This document shows positions 17,310 through 26,153 of a stretch of DNA of 39,349 nucleotides, in pieces. The stretch is from the NCBI RefSeq assembly GCF_900182555.1, contig NZ_FXTH01000023.1, forward strand, positions 1-39,349, given 5' to 3'. Position 1 is the stretch's first letter. Each line of letters begins with the position of its first letter. The position numbers were made by a program, and so were the translations under genes. The stretch is from Fodinibius sediminis. Lineage in GTDB: Bacteria; Bacteroidota; Rhodothermia; Balneolales; Balneolaceae. The notes beneath the pieces are model-generated. The model was not told the DNA's origin, made no database searches, and worked only from the letters and a program-made list of their open reading frames with translations.

Positions 17310-18230
17310 TTATGTCGGAGGGGACTCGTCGCCGAGTGCATTCAGCAGCTGGCGGTATTCCTTGATCAGCTGCCGGCGAATAGGCTGTGACCGTTCGAAA
17401 ATACTGCGCTGTTGTTCCACGTAGGCAAGACGCCCCTTTTCGGTTTCTATCTTAATGGGTTCCAATCCCCGTTTCCGCAGGTCATAGGGACTGGCTTTCA
17501 TATCGACGATCCGGGTTTCTACGGCCAGCTCAAAGGCCTGACGAATGGTATTACTTGAAATCCACGGGAACATTTTGAATGCCCATTTGTAAAGGTCCAT
17601 ATTGGTATGAAGACAGCCGGGCTGCTCCATTTGGCTGAATTTCTCCCGGTTCAGTGCAAACTTATTTTTCGGTTTTGCCTCGTCAGTAAAAAAACGGAAG
17701 GCATCAAAATGGGTGCAGACCAAGGGACGGGATTCTACAAATTCCGCCAGTTTGTCCTTGTCCATGCGAAGCGGGATATGCTGGTGTCTGATACGGTCAG
17801 CTTTGTATACCATGGCCCATTCGTGCATGCCAAAACACCCGAAAGAGGGACGTTTGTTGGCTGAATTCTGCAGTACCTCCAATATCCATCTGAGCGAAGA
17901 AATACGCTCCCTGGGAAACTGGGCTAGATCCAGGAAGCAATGATTGTCCTCCGAACACATCTCCTCAAACCGCCAGTTGTGGGTGGCCCCGTCAACCAGC
18001 AGTGTTCCGAAGCCCGGTGACCAGCTGCGCAGCTTTGAGGGACGAAAAGCGTAATATTCAAAGAGAAAATCCATGACAGGATCTTTCTTTTGGTTGCTTC
18101 TCCGCTCAAGGTACGGATCAACCACCCCTCCGATCTTTTGTGTGTGATGTCTTTTTTGCTGGCTCCATTCTTTCGGGGGCAGCTGCCTGTGAATATGTGC
18201 GGCCGTTGCTGTTGACTTGGATACTCTCAT
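17310..18230 (-). CDS. Conserved protein of a family often labelled 3-methyladenine DNA glycosylase
   Basis: A 306-aa soluble protein with a basic, histidine-rich N-terminus. Its hallmarks are DPVMDFLFEYYAFRPSKLRSWSPGFGTLL, then NWRFEEMCSEDNHCF and FGCFGMHEWAMVY. I recognise this pattern from actinobacterial and Bacteroidota proteins that are frequently auto-annotated as 3-methyladenine DNA glycosylase. It lacks an HhH-GPD motif or any known glycosylase signature I can see, so that label should be treated as unproven. Conserved Cys, His and Trp residues in the middle suggest a metal or nucleotide site. The ATG at 18230 starts the frame. It diverges from the UbiA-family gene across about 115 bp. 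Confidence 0.75.
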   Translation of the reverse strand: MRVSKSTATAAHIHRQLPPKEWSQQKRHHTQKIGGVVDPYLERRSNQKKDPVMDFLFEYYAFRPSKLRSWSPGFGTLLVDGATHNWRFEEMCSEDNHCFLDLAQFPRERISSLRWILEVLQNSANKRPSFGCFGMHEWAMVYKADRIRHQHIPLRMDKDKLAEFVESRPLVCTHFDAFRFFTDEAKPKNKFALNREKFSQMEQPGCLHTNMDLYKWAFKMFPWISSNTIRQAFELAVETRIVDMKASPYDLRKRGLEPIKIETEKGRLAYVEQQRSIFERSQPIRRQLIKEYRQLLNALGDESPPT

Positions 18231-18345
18231 AACCTGTAAAATAGCAATCTTTTAATAGATTGATAAGTGGTAAATGCAAATGATGAGCTGCGGAGCAGCT
18301 GGTTTCCTGCGGCATGCATATAAGGGTGGATAGAAACCGTTAAAA

Positions 18346-19320
18346 TTGCTATGCTACGGTTTGAACACTCACAAATATTCATATGTGATTGAATCGAAGC
18401 GAGGCAAGGCGGGGTGGATATTGCAAATATGGCATTTTGTAGTACACCTGCGGCTTCATTACCAGCTGTTTATTCTTTCGGGAGCTTTTCTATTGGGGGC
18501 ACTTTTGAGCGAGAACTTCCATGCGGGGTGGTTCGCGGTTCAGTTTCTGAATGTGCATATCCTGCTTTTTGGAGGCGCTACAGCCTATAACTCATTCTGG
18601 GACAGGGACGAAGGGCCTGTTGGAGGACTGGTGAATCCGCCCTCAATGACCCAGTGGATGTGGTTTGCTTCCCTGCTTATTCAAATGATAGGCTTACTAC
18701 TGGCCCTCCCGATGGGGACGTTTTTTGTGGGTATCTATAGTTTGAGTATGCTTTTTTTCTGGCTGTACTCTTCTCCCTGGACTCGATGGAAGGGAAGTCC
18801 ACTCAAGAGTCTCGTAGCTATTGGCATCAGCACGGGCTGCAATGCCGTATTGATGGGCTACTATGCCACGGGGTTTGGTCCCCTCTACAGTTCCGTATGG
18901 ATTGCTTCTGCAGGCGTCACCCTGATGCTGCTGAGCTTGTACCCGGTTTCTCAACTTTACCAGCAGGATGAAGATTATAAGCGCGGAGACCGGACTTTTG
19001 CCATATCCTATGGTCGATATGCGGTGATACATTTTTTTGAATTCGCCTTTCCTGTGGGATTATTGATGGTAGCGGTTGCCATTGGACTGCATCACGTGAT
19101 GCTTGGCATTGCTTTTGGCATTACAGGCGTATTGGTGGGGCTCTTGGTCAACCGGAAACTGAAAGGAATGATGGAAGAGCGCAGCGATGACTATCAGAGT
19201 GTGATGCAGATAAAATACCGTACCTCCCTGGCCTTTGTTTCTTTTTTGACCATCGCCCTGCTGGCCAAACACCTTGATTTTTTTAATTCTTTGCCGTTTG
19301 TTGAATGGTTTTTGCAATGA
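18346..19320 (+). CDS. UbiA-family prenyltransferase
   Basis: A polytopic membrane protein with about eight hydrophobic helices. The two prenyl-diphosphate binding motifs of the UbiA superfamily are recognisable: NSFWDRDEG in the first half and QQDEDYKRGDRT in the second. It probably attaches an isoprenoid chain to an aromatic or sugar acceptor, but the subclass cannot be decided. The start is uncertain: the frame opens at TTG 18346, with TTG 18361 and GTG 18385 as alternatives. None has a Shine-Dalgarno sequence, and the GTG form leaves a shorter, more family-like N-terminus before the first helix (WHFVVHLRLHYQ). It stands between a divergent gene and a thioredoxin-like gene. Confidence 0.85.
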   Translation: MLCYGLNTHKYSYVIESKRGKAGWILQIWHFVVHLRLHYQLFILSGAFLLGALLSENFHAGWFAVQFLNVHILLFGGATAYNSFWDRDEGPVGGLVNPPSMTQWMWFASLLIQMIGLLLALPMGTFFVGIYSLSMLFFWLYSSPWTRWKGSPLKSLVAIGISTGCNAVLMGYYATGFGPLYSSVWIASAGVTLMLLSLYPVSQLYQQDEDYKRGDRTFAISYGRYAVIHFFEFAFPVGLLMVAVAIGLHHVMLGIAFGITGVLVGLLVNRKLKGMMEERSDDYQSVMQIKYRTSLAFVSFLTIALLAKHLDFFNSLPFVEWFLQ

Positions 19321-19374
19321 CAGTGTTGTACTGTGCCGAATCAACGACCTATAAGATCAATTTCTTGACAAATT

Positions 19375-19992
19375 ATGAGTGAAACAGCAGAAGCATTAAT
19401 TACGCCTGAACTCATCGCTGAGAGCATGAGCTACCAGGAATACCGCAGCATGATTGATGGGCTGCTTGAAGAGGATAAAACCACCGGAACCAATCATTCA
19501 GAAGCAATGATCGGATACACCCGGATGAATGTGCATCGGATGAACCGACTGGACAAGCAGGTACAGCTATCCGCCCCGCTGAAAGAGGCCCTGAAGGCTG
19601 TAGACGACTCGTGGATCTGGCTGGTACTTACCGAGGCGTGGTGTGGTGATGCAGCTCAGAATATCCCGCCTGTTGCGCGTATGGCTGAGCAAAATGACAA
19701 TATTGCCTTGCGGCTTATTCTGAGGGACGAGAACCTCGATATCATGGATGAATACCTGACCAATGGCGGTCGCTCTATCCCCAAGCTGGTTTGTCTGGAT
19801 GCTGATACGCTTGAAGAGATTGGAACATGGGGGCCCAGGCCAGCCACAGCGCAATCGATGATTCAGCAGATGAAGCAGGAAGAGGATCCGGATAAGAAAG
19901 AGTGGGTAAAGAAGATCCAGAAATGGTACGCCAAAAACAGGACTGAAGAGCTGCAGTCGGAGTTTACAGCTCTTGTTAAGGAATGGAGCTGA
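19375..19992 (+). CDS. Thioredoxin-family protein lacking the second active-site cysteine
   Basis: A 205-aa cytoplasmic protein of the Thioredoxin_9 type. The active-site region reads TEAWCGDAAQNIP: Cys90 is kept, but the position of the second cysteine in WCxxC is Ala93. The fold markers SIPKLV (cis-proline region) and the helix-strand pattern are present. The single cysteine argues against disulfide exchange and for a monothiol, scaffold or bacillithiol-type role. There is no signal peptide. It starts 54 bp after the UbiA gene and ends 11 bp before the convergent T9SS cargo gene. Confidence 0.85.
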   Translation: MSETAEALITPELIAESMSYQEYRSMIDGLLEEDKTTGTNHSEAMIGYTRMNVHRMNRLDKQVQLSAPLKEALKAVDDSWIWLVLTEAWCGDAAQNIPPVARMAEQNDNIALRLILRDENLDIMDEYLTNGGRSIPKLVCLDADTLEEIGTWGPRPATAQSMIQQMKQEEDPDKKEWVKKIQKWYAKNRTEELQSEFTALVKEWS

Positions 19993-20003
19993 GCGCCTGT
20001 TTA

Positions 20004-23000
20004 TTATTTGATGAGGGTCATTTTTTTGGATGTCATTTTCGTTCCTAATCCGGATTTGGCAACCAGCCGATAGATATAGACGCCGCTGGCCAGACCGGAA
20101 AGGTCAATTTCCTCATCATAGGAACCGGCATTAAAGGATTGATTGCGAAGAGGTTCCGTGACCTTCTGCCCGTTTATAGAATATATTGTCAGGCTTACCT
20201 CACTGTCTTCGGAAACATCAAAGGGAATATTGGTGGTGCTTCTGAAGGGGTTGGGATAATTCTGCTTAAGGGCAAAACTGTTGGGCGGGAGTACGGTGAA
20301 GGTAACAGCCGAGGGTTCCGTGCCGTCGACGCGGACTTTAAGCAAGACATCATTGTCAGGAGCCTCCGGCAGGATTGCATCACGCGGCACCTCTATAGTG
20401 AGTTCTGTGGCAGAGGCTTCAAGTACGGTAGCGGGGGTCTCCTTGCTTTGGTTGTTCAACCTGTCGATCAGCGTAACCTTATTTTCGGATAGGACCGTAC
20501 TGAATTCAAAGTTTACAGCTCTTATGATCAGGGTGGAGCCGACCCTTTGTTCCGCGTCCTGAAGCTCAATGCGCGGAAGTTCCGTGATGTCTATTGTTCC
20601 ACCGAAATCGCCGGTCGTCATACCGCGGCCATGGGTGCCGGCGGCAACATTACCGTCCGTAATCCTGGACGCCAAGTCTGACGTAACAACATTTCCGATA
20701 ACATCCTGTGCCTCCTGTCCCCACTCGGTATTGGAACCATCAAGAACCTGGGTGGAATACAGTCCTATGCTGGTCCCCAGCAGGTAGACCGTGCCTCCTT
20801 TTGCCGGGATGATAGCCGCCGACCGCAAAGAGGGTCCCGGATTGGTGTCATTACCTGTCAGGTTGCCTTCCACCGCTGTCCAGCTTTCCCCCCCGTTGGT
20901 GGAGTGATAGAGACCGGTAATGTTGTAGTTTGAAAGCACTGCCAAAACTTCGTTGGCATTGGCGGGATTTACGGCAATGTCCTTGATGTATGCGCCATTC
21001 AGTCCGGAGTTACCAGGAAGGGAAACGTCTTCGGCTCCATCGGTAGCCGTATGGGCATTCTGAAGACGTTTGATGACGGGAGCTCCGTCAGATGCATACC
21101 CACCGAGGTAAAGAATATTGGCGGGTACGGTGGAAACCTCCAGGGCGGAGACGACATAACCGCTGCCCACGGATATGTTATTGAGTTCTTCCCACCCTTC
21201 TGAGGCCCCGGAACTGGAGTTGTCGTTGGGGATATTGTTTAGCTGGGTATTGCGCCAGAGGTGGTTGCCGCCGGCATAGTACATTGTGTTTTCATTGTTG
21301 GGGTCCACCTGGTATGGGTGGATAAACAGCTGATTCTCTGCCGATGATGGGTAGACATAGGAGAGTGCACTGAAATCGTCTTCCCACCGGATAACGCTTC
21401 CTTCCTGTTGGGAAACATAGAGATAGTTATCGGTAAAATAGGAGTAGCCCCCGTCGCCGGATGAAATATCCTGGGTTTCCTGCACCACTTCCCCGCCGGA
21501 TTGGAAAAATGGGGTCCCATTGTCCTGGGTTCCGCCCATCAGGCGCGTATCATCGGCACTGGGGGCGATGGCGGCGGTATAAAATTGCGAGGTCACGTAG
21601 TCGTCATCGCGGTCCTCCCAGCTTACCGAAGTGGCCGTGACATCCGAAGTATAGCTCAGTCCACCGTCATGGCCCGCCCACAGACGTTCAGGATTATCCG
21701 AGGGCTCGGGGAAAATAACCCGGTGCTGGTCTGGGTGCTGATTGGGATAGGAAGAATAACCGTTATTTTTATTGTAGCCGCCGATCCAGTATTGGTCCTT
21801 CTGGTTCTCACTGTCCGGATCATAACCGCCCGAGGGAGCTGTGGCAAAACCGTCGGTGGATCGAAACAGGTTGATGGCGCCAAGGATGACAAAATTTTCA
21901 TCGTCCGGTTTTACGGCCACCTCCATATTGTAGCCCCCCTGCATTCCCATGTATCCGGATCCCTCACCTTCAGAATCGCGAAAGTCCGGCAAATTTTCAG
22001 AACGATCTTCAGCGCTGCCGCTGCCGAGATCGATTTTATGAAAACTCACCCCCTGATTGGAGGTGTTGTTCACTCCTTTCAGCGTAAGAATATAGAGGAC
22101 ATCAGAATTGCTCGGGGCAAAGCTCAAGACACTCCGCCGGTGGGTGGAGGGATAGGTGTCGGGAGTGATTTCGGTCCAGTTTTGACCATCATCGGTCGAA
22201 ATGAACACCCCTGGATTATGATTGGAAGAAGTGGCGTTGCTGGACTGCTGATCATCAAAAGAAGCTTCGGAAATGACGGCTGCCACGGTTCCGTCTGCGG
22301 CCACCGCCACATCACAGAACAGCTGTTCACCCGCCGTGCCCAGGGTTGGCCCCGAGAAGGTTTCTCCGTCTGTGGATCGATAGATGCCAAAACCGTTGCT
22401 GGCTATAAAGACGGTCCCTGACGAGGGGCTGACAACGATCCGGCTCACTGTATTGTAGGGAGCCACCAGTCCCTTGGCCTCGGATCTTGCCTGCGGAAGA
22501 AGGGACCAGGTGCGGCCATTGTCAGTTGATTTATAAATCCCCTCCCCATAGTAGGCTGCACCGGGAGCGCCTGCCGTGTTGCCCAGGATTTCACCGGAGG
22601 CATAGTACCAGGTATCCTGGTTCTGCGGATCCTGGGCTACAGAGGTAACACTAAGATTTGACAAGTCGGGCGTGCGGAGCTGCCAGCTTGCACCGCCGTC
22701 CGTAGATCTCCACATACCCCCGGATACGCCGCCGGCAAGTACAATGCTGGGATCACGCCGATCAACCGCTAATGCGCGTGTTCTTCCGCCCAGGTCGAAA
22801 GGCCCGGCGTGCGACCAGCTGTAATCAACCGCTTGAAATGAAGGATTCTTGGCTTTCCTTTTGCGTCGAACCTTTTCGATGGCAGGCAGTGTGCGTGCAA
22901 ACTTCAGTTCCCTGTTACGAATGTTTATGGGAATGGAGTTGGTGGCCGGATCGCGCATAAGCCGAAAGAAATATTCGGATCGAGCCGCCTTTTTTTCGGC

Positions 23001-23156
23001 GCGATCCATTTTACCCATCTGCTGATCGATGCGATCAGCCAGGGAGGCGGGATGTTCGGTGGAGGAAGAAAAATAAGACCAGAGAAGTATGCCGCCCGCC
23101 ACCAGCAGCAACATTCCCAGAATCTTCAAAAATCGTTTTGTACCGTTTGAACTCAT
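20004..23156 (-). CDS. Large secreted BNR/Asp-box repeat protein with T9SS type A sorting domain
   Basis: A 1050-aa protein. After a basic start, a hydrophobic segment (about 10-30) acts as signal peptide or anchor. A charged pro-region follows (FFRLMRDPATNSIPINIRNRELKFA), seen in other T9SS cargo. The bulk consists of many Asp-box/sialidase-like repeats such as MWRSTDGGASW and IYKSTDNGRTW, which form a beta-propeller. An IgG-like or IPT-like domain comes before the last 92 residues, the Por-secretion sorting domain (QNYPNPF at 965-971, then SGVYIYRLVAKSG). It should be exported by the type IX system and attached or released at the surface. The substrate is unknown. It lies 9 bp downstream of a small lipoprotein gene, probably in the same transcript. 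Confidence 0.93.
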   Translation of the reverse strand: MSSNGTKRFLKILGMLLLVAGGILLWSYFSSSTEHPASLADRIDQQMGKMDRAEKKAARSEYFFRLMRDPATNSIPINIRNRELKFARTLPAIEKVRRKRKAKNPSFQAVDYSWSHAGPFDLGGRTRALAVDRRDPSIVLAGGVSGGMWRSTDGGASWQLRTPDLSNLSVTSVAQDPQNQDTWYYASGEILGNTAGAPGAAYYGEGIYKSTDNGRTWSLLPQARSEAKGLVAPYNTVSRIVVSPSSGTVFIASNGFGIYRSTDGETFSGPTLGTAGEQLFCDVAVAADGTVAAVISEASFDDQQSSNATSSNHNPGVFISTDDGQNWTEITPDTYPSTHRRSVLSFAPSNSDVLYILTLKGVNNTSNQGVSFHKIDLGSGSAEDRSENLPDFRDSEGEGSGYMGMQGGYNMEVAVKPDDENFVILGAINLFRSTDGFATAPSGGYDPDSENQKDQYWIGGYNKNNGYSSYPNQHPDQHRVIFPEPSDNPERLWAGHDGGLSYTSDVTATSVSWEDRDDDYVTSQFYTAAIAPSADDTRLMGGTQDNGTPFFQSGGEVVQETQDISSGDGGYSYFTDNYLYVSQQEGSVIRWEDDFSALSYVYPSSAENQLFIHPYQVDPNNENTMYYAGGNHLWRNTQLNNIPNDNSSSGASEGWEELNNISVGSGYVVSALEVSTVPANILYLGGYASDGAPVIKRLQNAHTATDGAEDVSLPGNSGLNGAYIKDIAVNPANANEVLAVLSNYNITGLYHSTNGGESWTAVEGNLTGNDTNPGPSLRSAAIIPAKGGTVYLLGTSIGLYSTQVLDGSNTEWGQEAQDVIGNVVTSDLASRITDGNVAAGTHGRGMTTGDFGGTIDITELPRIELQDAEQRVGSTLIIRAVNFEFSTVLSENKVTLIDRLNNQSKETPATVLEASATELTIEVPRDAILPEAPDNDVLLKVRVDGTEPSAVTFTVLPPNSFALKQNYPNPFRSTTNIPFDVSEDSEVSLTIYSINGQKVTEPLRNQSFNAGSYDEEIDLSGLASGVYIYRLVAKSGLGTKMTSKKMTLIK

Positions 23157-23165
23157 AACAATAGC

Positions 23166-23600
23166 TTAGCTTTCAATGTTGATTAGCGACCATGAGACCC
23201 CGCCCGGAGTACCTTCTAAAGAGATGTCATGCTGCAGCCCGACTTTTATGCTGTCTTCCGTTGCGATATCATCAAACTCTTTTACAACAGCAATAGCAAG
23301 GGTGTCTCCCGGTGATAGGGGGGGCGTTGACGGGCCATACTTTGAAATACGGATAATCCGCAGCCTTAAAATTTTGGCTGACTTTGACTGGTCACTGGGT
23401 TCGAGGGATATCATGGCTGCTACCAAGCGGACCTGTCCGGGGGGGAGGGCAGGCTTGGTAGGAGCAATTGCAGGGATCGTATCGGAGGGCGTCTCTGTCT
23501 GCGATGGGTGGGGTGCCGGATTTTGCGGGCTATGGTCTTTCGAGCTTTTGCAGCTGTTAGCCATGAACATAAGCGATATCAGGGCCACAATGTATGTCAT
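23166..23600 (-). CDS. Small proline-rich lipoprotein, unknown function
   Basis: A 144-aa protein with a lipoprotein signal peptide (lipobox ANSC, Cys17). A Pro/Thr/Ser-rich linker (about 22-55) leads into a compact C-terminal domain beginning VRLVAAMISLEP and ending VSWSLINIES. I do not recognise the domain. It is the only gene directly upstream of the BNR-repeat T9SS cargo (gap 9 bp), so it probably shares its transcript. A long plus-strand frame overlaps it (23176-23637) but lacks any recognisable content. The start ATG at 23600 is the first codon before the hydrophobic leader. Confidence 0.7.
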   Translation of the reverse strand: MTYIVALISLMFMANSCKSSKDHSPQNPAPHPSQTETPSDTIPAIAPTKPALPPGQVRLVAAMISLEPSDQSKSAKILRLRIIRISKYGPSTPPLSPGDTLAIAVVKEFDDIATEDSIKVGLQHDISLEGTPGGVSWSLINIES

Positions 23601-23731
23601 CAGCGTTGAAGGTTTTTATCTTGCATCTGTTTATTAGGTGCGACCTGACCAAATTTCAGGCTCCTGTCATCCCGACTTCGTTTCCTGTAGTATTCCCATA
23701 AAGGGCTTCAGGATCCATCCGGTCCATTCCG

Positions 23732-24565
23732 TTAATCGTCCAGTGGCAGGACCTCAATTTTTCGGAATTGGGTAGGATGGCTTTCAGCCTGGATGGATAT
23801 TGTGCCACGGTCGATTAGCAGGTCGTTCCCTTTTATCAAAGGTTGTGCGGTGACGTCCCGCTTGTCGTACTGGGGATCGGTATAATCCATAACCAGCTCT
23901 CCATTAACATAGTGCTTGATAATCTGGCTTCCTCGCACTTCTACTTCCACTGTCACCCACTGGTCTCCGTGATAGGTTTTGGAATTGGAGTTGGTGCAGT
24001 GAGGGGTGAAGAGTTCCCCGGCCATGATAACATTAGTACCAGGCGTACACAAGTTGGCCGTTGACCGTGCATCTTTGCCATTGCCACCCAGCAGCTGAAC
24101 TTCAATGGAAACAGGAAATTCCTGATCCCGGGCCATCGTTTCAGGTTGTTGCCCGTGCAGCATAAGGCCGTTGTTGCGGATGGCCCAACCCTCGCCTCCT
24201 TTCACCTGTTCACCAATAAAGCGGTATTCTGCCCGAATTCGGTAATTGGAAAAGGAATCTTTGTAGAAAAGATGTCCGAACTCCCCGTTGAATTCATCCC
24301 ACTCGCTGTAGGAAACCGTCAGAAGCCCGTCTTCAACCCTGAACGTATTATTATAGTTGACGCCTGTCTCATAACCCGTGAATTTTGGCGTCCATCCATC
24401 CAGGTTTTTACCGTTGAACAGCGTAATCCACTCGCCGCTGGAATCGGAAGCGGCAGAATTCTCTTCGGCAGGCACCAATGCACCGGCGAAGATAGCAGAA
24501 CAAAGCAAAAATCCAAGAATAAAAACATGTCTCAGGGGGGAGAAGCGATTCAACATAGGGTTCAT
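23732..24565 (-). CDS. DUF1080 family (3-keto-disaccharide hydrolase-type) secreted protein
   Basis: A 277-aa exported protein with an N-terminal signal peptide (hydrophobic about 12-30). It shows the DUF1080 hallmarks: WITLFNGKNLDGWTPKF, FRVEDGLLTVSYSEWDEFNGEFGHLFYKDSFSNYRIRAEYRF, WAIRNNGLMLHGQ and SIEVQLLGG, ending in VEVEVRGSQIIKHYVNGELV. Members of this concanavalin-like fold hydrolyse 3-keto-glycosides or bind glycans. It is the first gene of a minus-strand pair with the lipoprotein 131 bp downstream, with no strong terminator between them. The actual substrate is inference. Confidence 0.9.
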   Translation of the reverse strand: MNPMLNRFSPLRHVFILGFLLCSAIFAGALVPAEENSAASDSSGEWITLFNGKNLDGWTPKFTGYETGVNYNNTFRVEDGLLTVSYSEWDEFNGEFGHLFYKDSFSNYRIRAEYRFIGEQVKGGEGWAIRNNGLMLHGQQPETMARDQEFPVSIEVQLLGGNGKDARSTANLCTPGTNVIMAGELFTPHCTNSNSKTYHGDQWVTVEVEVRGSQIIKHYVNGELVMDYTDPQYDKRDVTAQPLIKGNDLLIDRGTISIQAESHPTQFRKIEVLPLDD

Positions 24566-24760
24566 ATAGTAAAATCAGACATTATAAATAACGCCGGCAA
24601 TCAAGAAATTGATACCTGGCAATCTGTTAAGGTTGTATGATACTGCAGGGGTTCTCTATTCGGAATAATGTTCGCTCTTTTGCTTCTGTTAAAAGCTGAG
24701 CATCTAATACCTTATATTATACCCATAAGCAGTAATCATTAAAAAAATATTTCATCAGCT

Positions 24761-25948
24761 GTGAAAAATAAATCGTCTTTTTATCGTCACGTTGCACAGA
24801 CGAGCGATGCGCCGATGGGGCTGGAGGTAGAGCGGGCAGAAGGCCCGTTTATTTATACCACCGATGGGAAACGATATCTTGATTTTATTTCCGGCATAGC
24901 GGTAAGCAGCCTCGGTCATTGTCATCCCCGGGTTATAGAAGCGGTGAAAAAACAGGTGAACCGCCATTTGCATGTAATGGTATACGGAGAATTCATCCAG
25001 GAGCCGCAGGCAGCTTATGCTGAACTGTTGAACGCTCAGCTCCCGGACTCCCTCGATCGGGTGTACTTTGTCAACAGTGGAACCGAAGCCAATGAAGGGG
25101 CCCTGAAACTGGCAAAAAAACATACCGGACGGCATAAGTTTGTGGGCTTCCGCCACGGCTATCATGGCGATACGCACGGTTCGCTGAGTGTGACCGGCCG
25201 GGACGTATACCGGGATCCCTACCTTCCGCTGCTTCCCGATGTTTACTTTGCAGATTTCAACGGTGAGGATGCCCTGCCTCTTATTGATGAGCAAACAGCC
25301 GCCGTTATCCTGGAACCCATCCAGGGAGAGGGCGGCATCATTCCGGCCGATAAAAAATGGTTGAAGGCGGTACGCCAGCGATGTGATGAGGTAGGCGCCC
25401 TCCTCATTTTTGATGAAATCCAGACCGGCTTCTACCGCACGGGATCGCTCTTTGCCTTTCAGAAATACCAGGTAGTGCCGGATATACTTTGCCTGGCGAA
25501 AGCAATGGCCGGGGGCATGCCCATGGGCGCTTTTGTGTCCTCCTCTGAGATCTTTACTTCCTTTATGCATGATCCGCCGCTGAATCATGTGACCACTTTT
25601 GGAGGCCACCCGGTATCATGCGCCGCCGCTCATGCCACGCTTTCCGAATTACTGGACAAGGACTTTGCATCGCGGGCGGCAACGATTGAAGAGGTCACCC
25701 GCAACCAGCTGAATGCCGAGGGAATTGTTGAGGTGCGTGGCCGGGGAGCGATGCTGGGCATGGAGCTTGAAAGCAGTGAACTGACGCAACACGTAGTAAA
25801 GGACTGTCTGGAGCGCGGGATTATTCTGGGGTGGACGCTGCATTCCAATACCCTGGTGCGGCTGGCGCCTCCCCTCATCATCGATAAGGATTTGCTTGCT
25901 GAGGCCCTCGGCATTATCAACAAAAGGATTCGCAGCCGGACAGAATAA
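24761..25948 (+). CDS. Class III PLP-dependent aminotransferase (acetylornithine/ornithine type)
   Basis: A 395-aa cytoplasmic fold-type I aminotransferase. The PLP site is complete: VNSGTEANEGALKLA, the Asp218 of FDEIQTGFYRTG and Lys247 in LCLAKAMAGG, with TTFGGHPVSCAAA. It is of the group usually annotated as aspartate aminotransferase family in Bacteroidota, which includes acetylornithine, ornithine and 4-aminobutyrate transaminases. The start codon is GTG at 24761, directly before the family N-terminus, without a clear Shine-Dalgarno sequence. A succinate-semialdehyde dehydrogenase-type gene lies 2.6 kb downstream, so a GABA role is possible but speculative. Confidence 0.9.
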   Translation: MKNKSSFYRHVAQTSDAPMGLEVERAEGPFIYTTDGKRYLDFISGIAVSSLGHCHPRVIEAVKKQVNRHLHVMVYGEFIQEPQAAYAELLNAQLPDSLDRVYFVNSGTEANEGALKLAKKHTGRHKFVGFRHGYHGDTHGSLSVTGRDVYRDPYLPLLPDVYFADFNGEDALPLIDEQTAAVILEPIQGEGGIIPADKKWLKAVRQRCDEVGALLIFDEIQTGFYRTGSLFAFQKYQVVPDILCLAKAMAGGMPMGAFVSSSEIFTSFMHDPPLNHVTTFGGHPVSCAAAHATLSELLDKDFASRAATIEEVTRNQLNAEGIVEVRGRGAMLGMELESSELTQHVVKDCLERGIILGWTLHSNTLVRLAPPLIIDKDLLAEALGIINKRIRSRTE

Positions 25949-26153
25949 TTTTATTTTTGGGAGAACATTTCTCTAAATAACCGGTATACATTGACAAGCT
26001 GGGCACCCGAGAGGTGGCTACGAGTACGACCAGCGATTGTATTACAGTGTATGTTAACTAAAATATCCAGAAGCTTGAGGGCAAAGAAGAGAGAAGACTA
26101 ATCTTTGGTAGTCAATCAAACAGGCCTGACAGCCAATAGGTAACAGAATATTT

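Noticed and set aside
21501-22421. 306-aa open frame on the plus strand opposite the BNR-repeat cargo gene
   Set aside because: It lies fully inside the strongly supported T9SS cargo gene, has a low-complexity Gly/Ile-rich composition and no recognisable family, so it is a shadow frame.
23176-23637. 153-aa plus-strand frame overlapping the small lipoprotein
   Set aside because: The minus-strand frame has a lipoprotein signal and fits the transcript with the cargo gene; the plus-strand one has no signal, domain or upstream site.
24755-25609. 284-aa open frame opposite the class III aminotransferase
   Set aside because: It is antisense to a gene with complete PLP motifs and shows no family features of its own.
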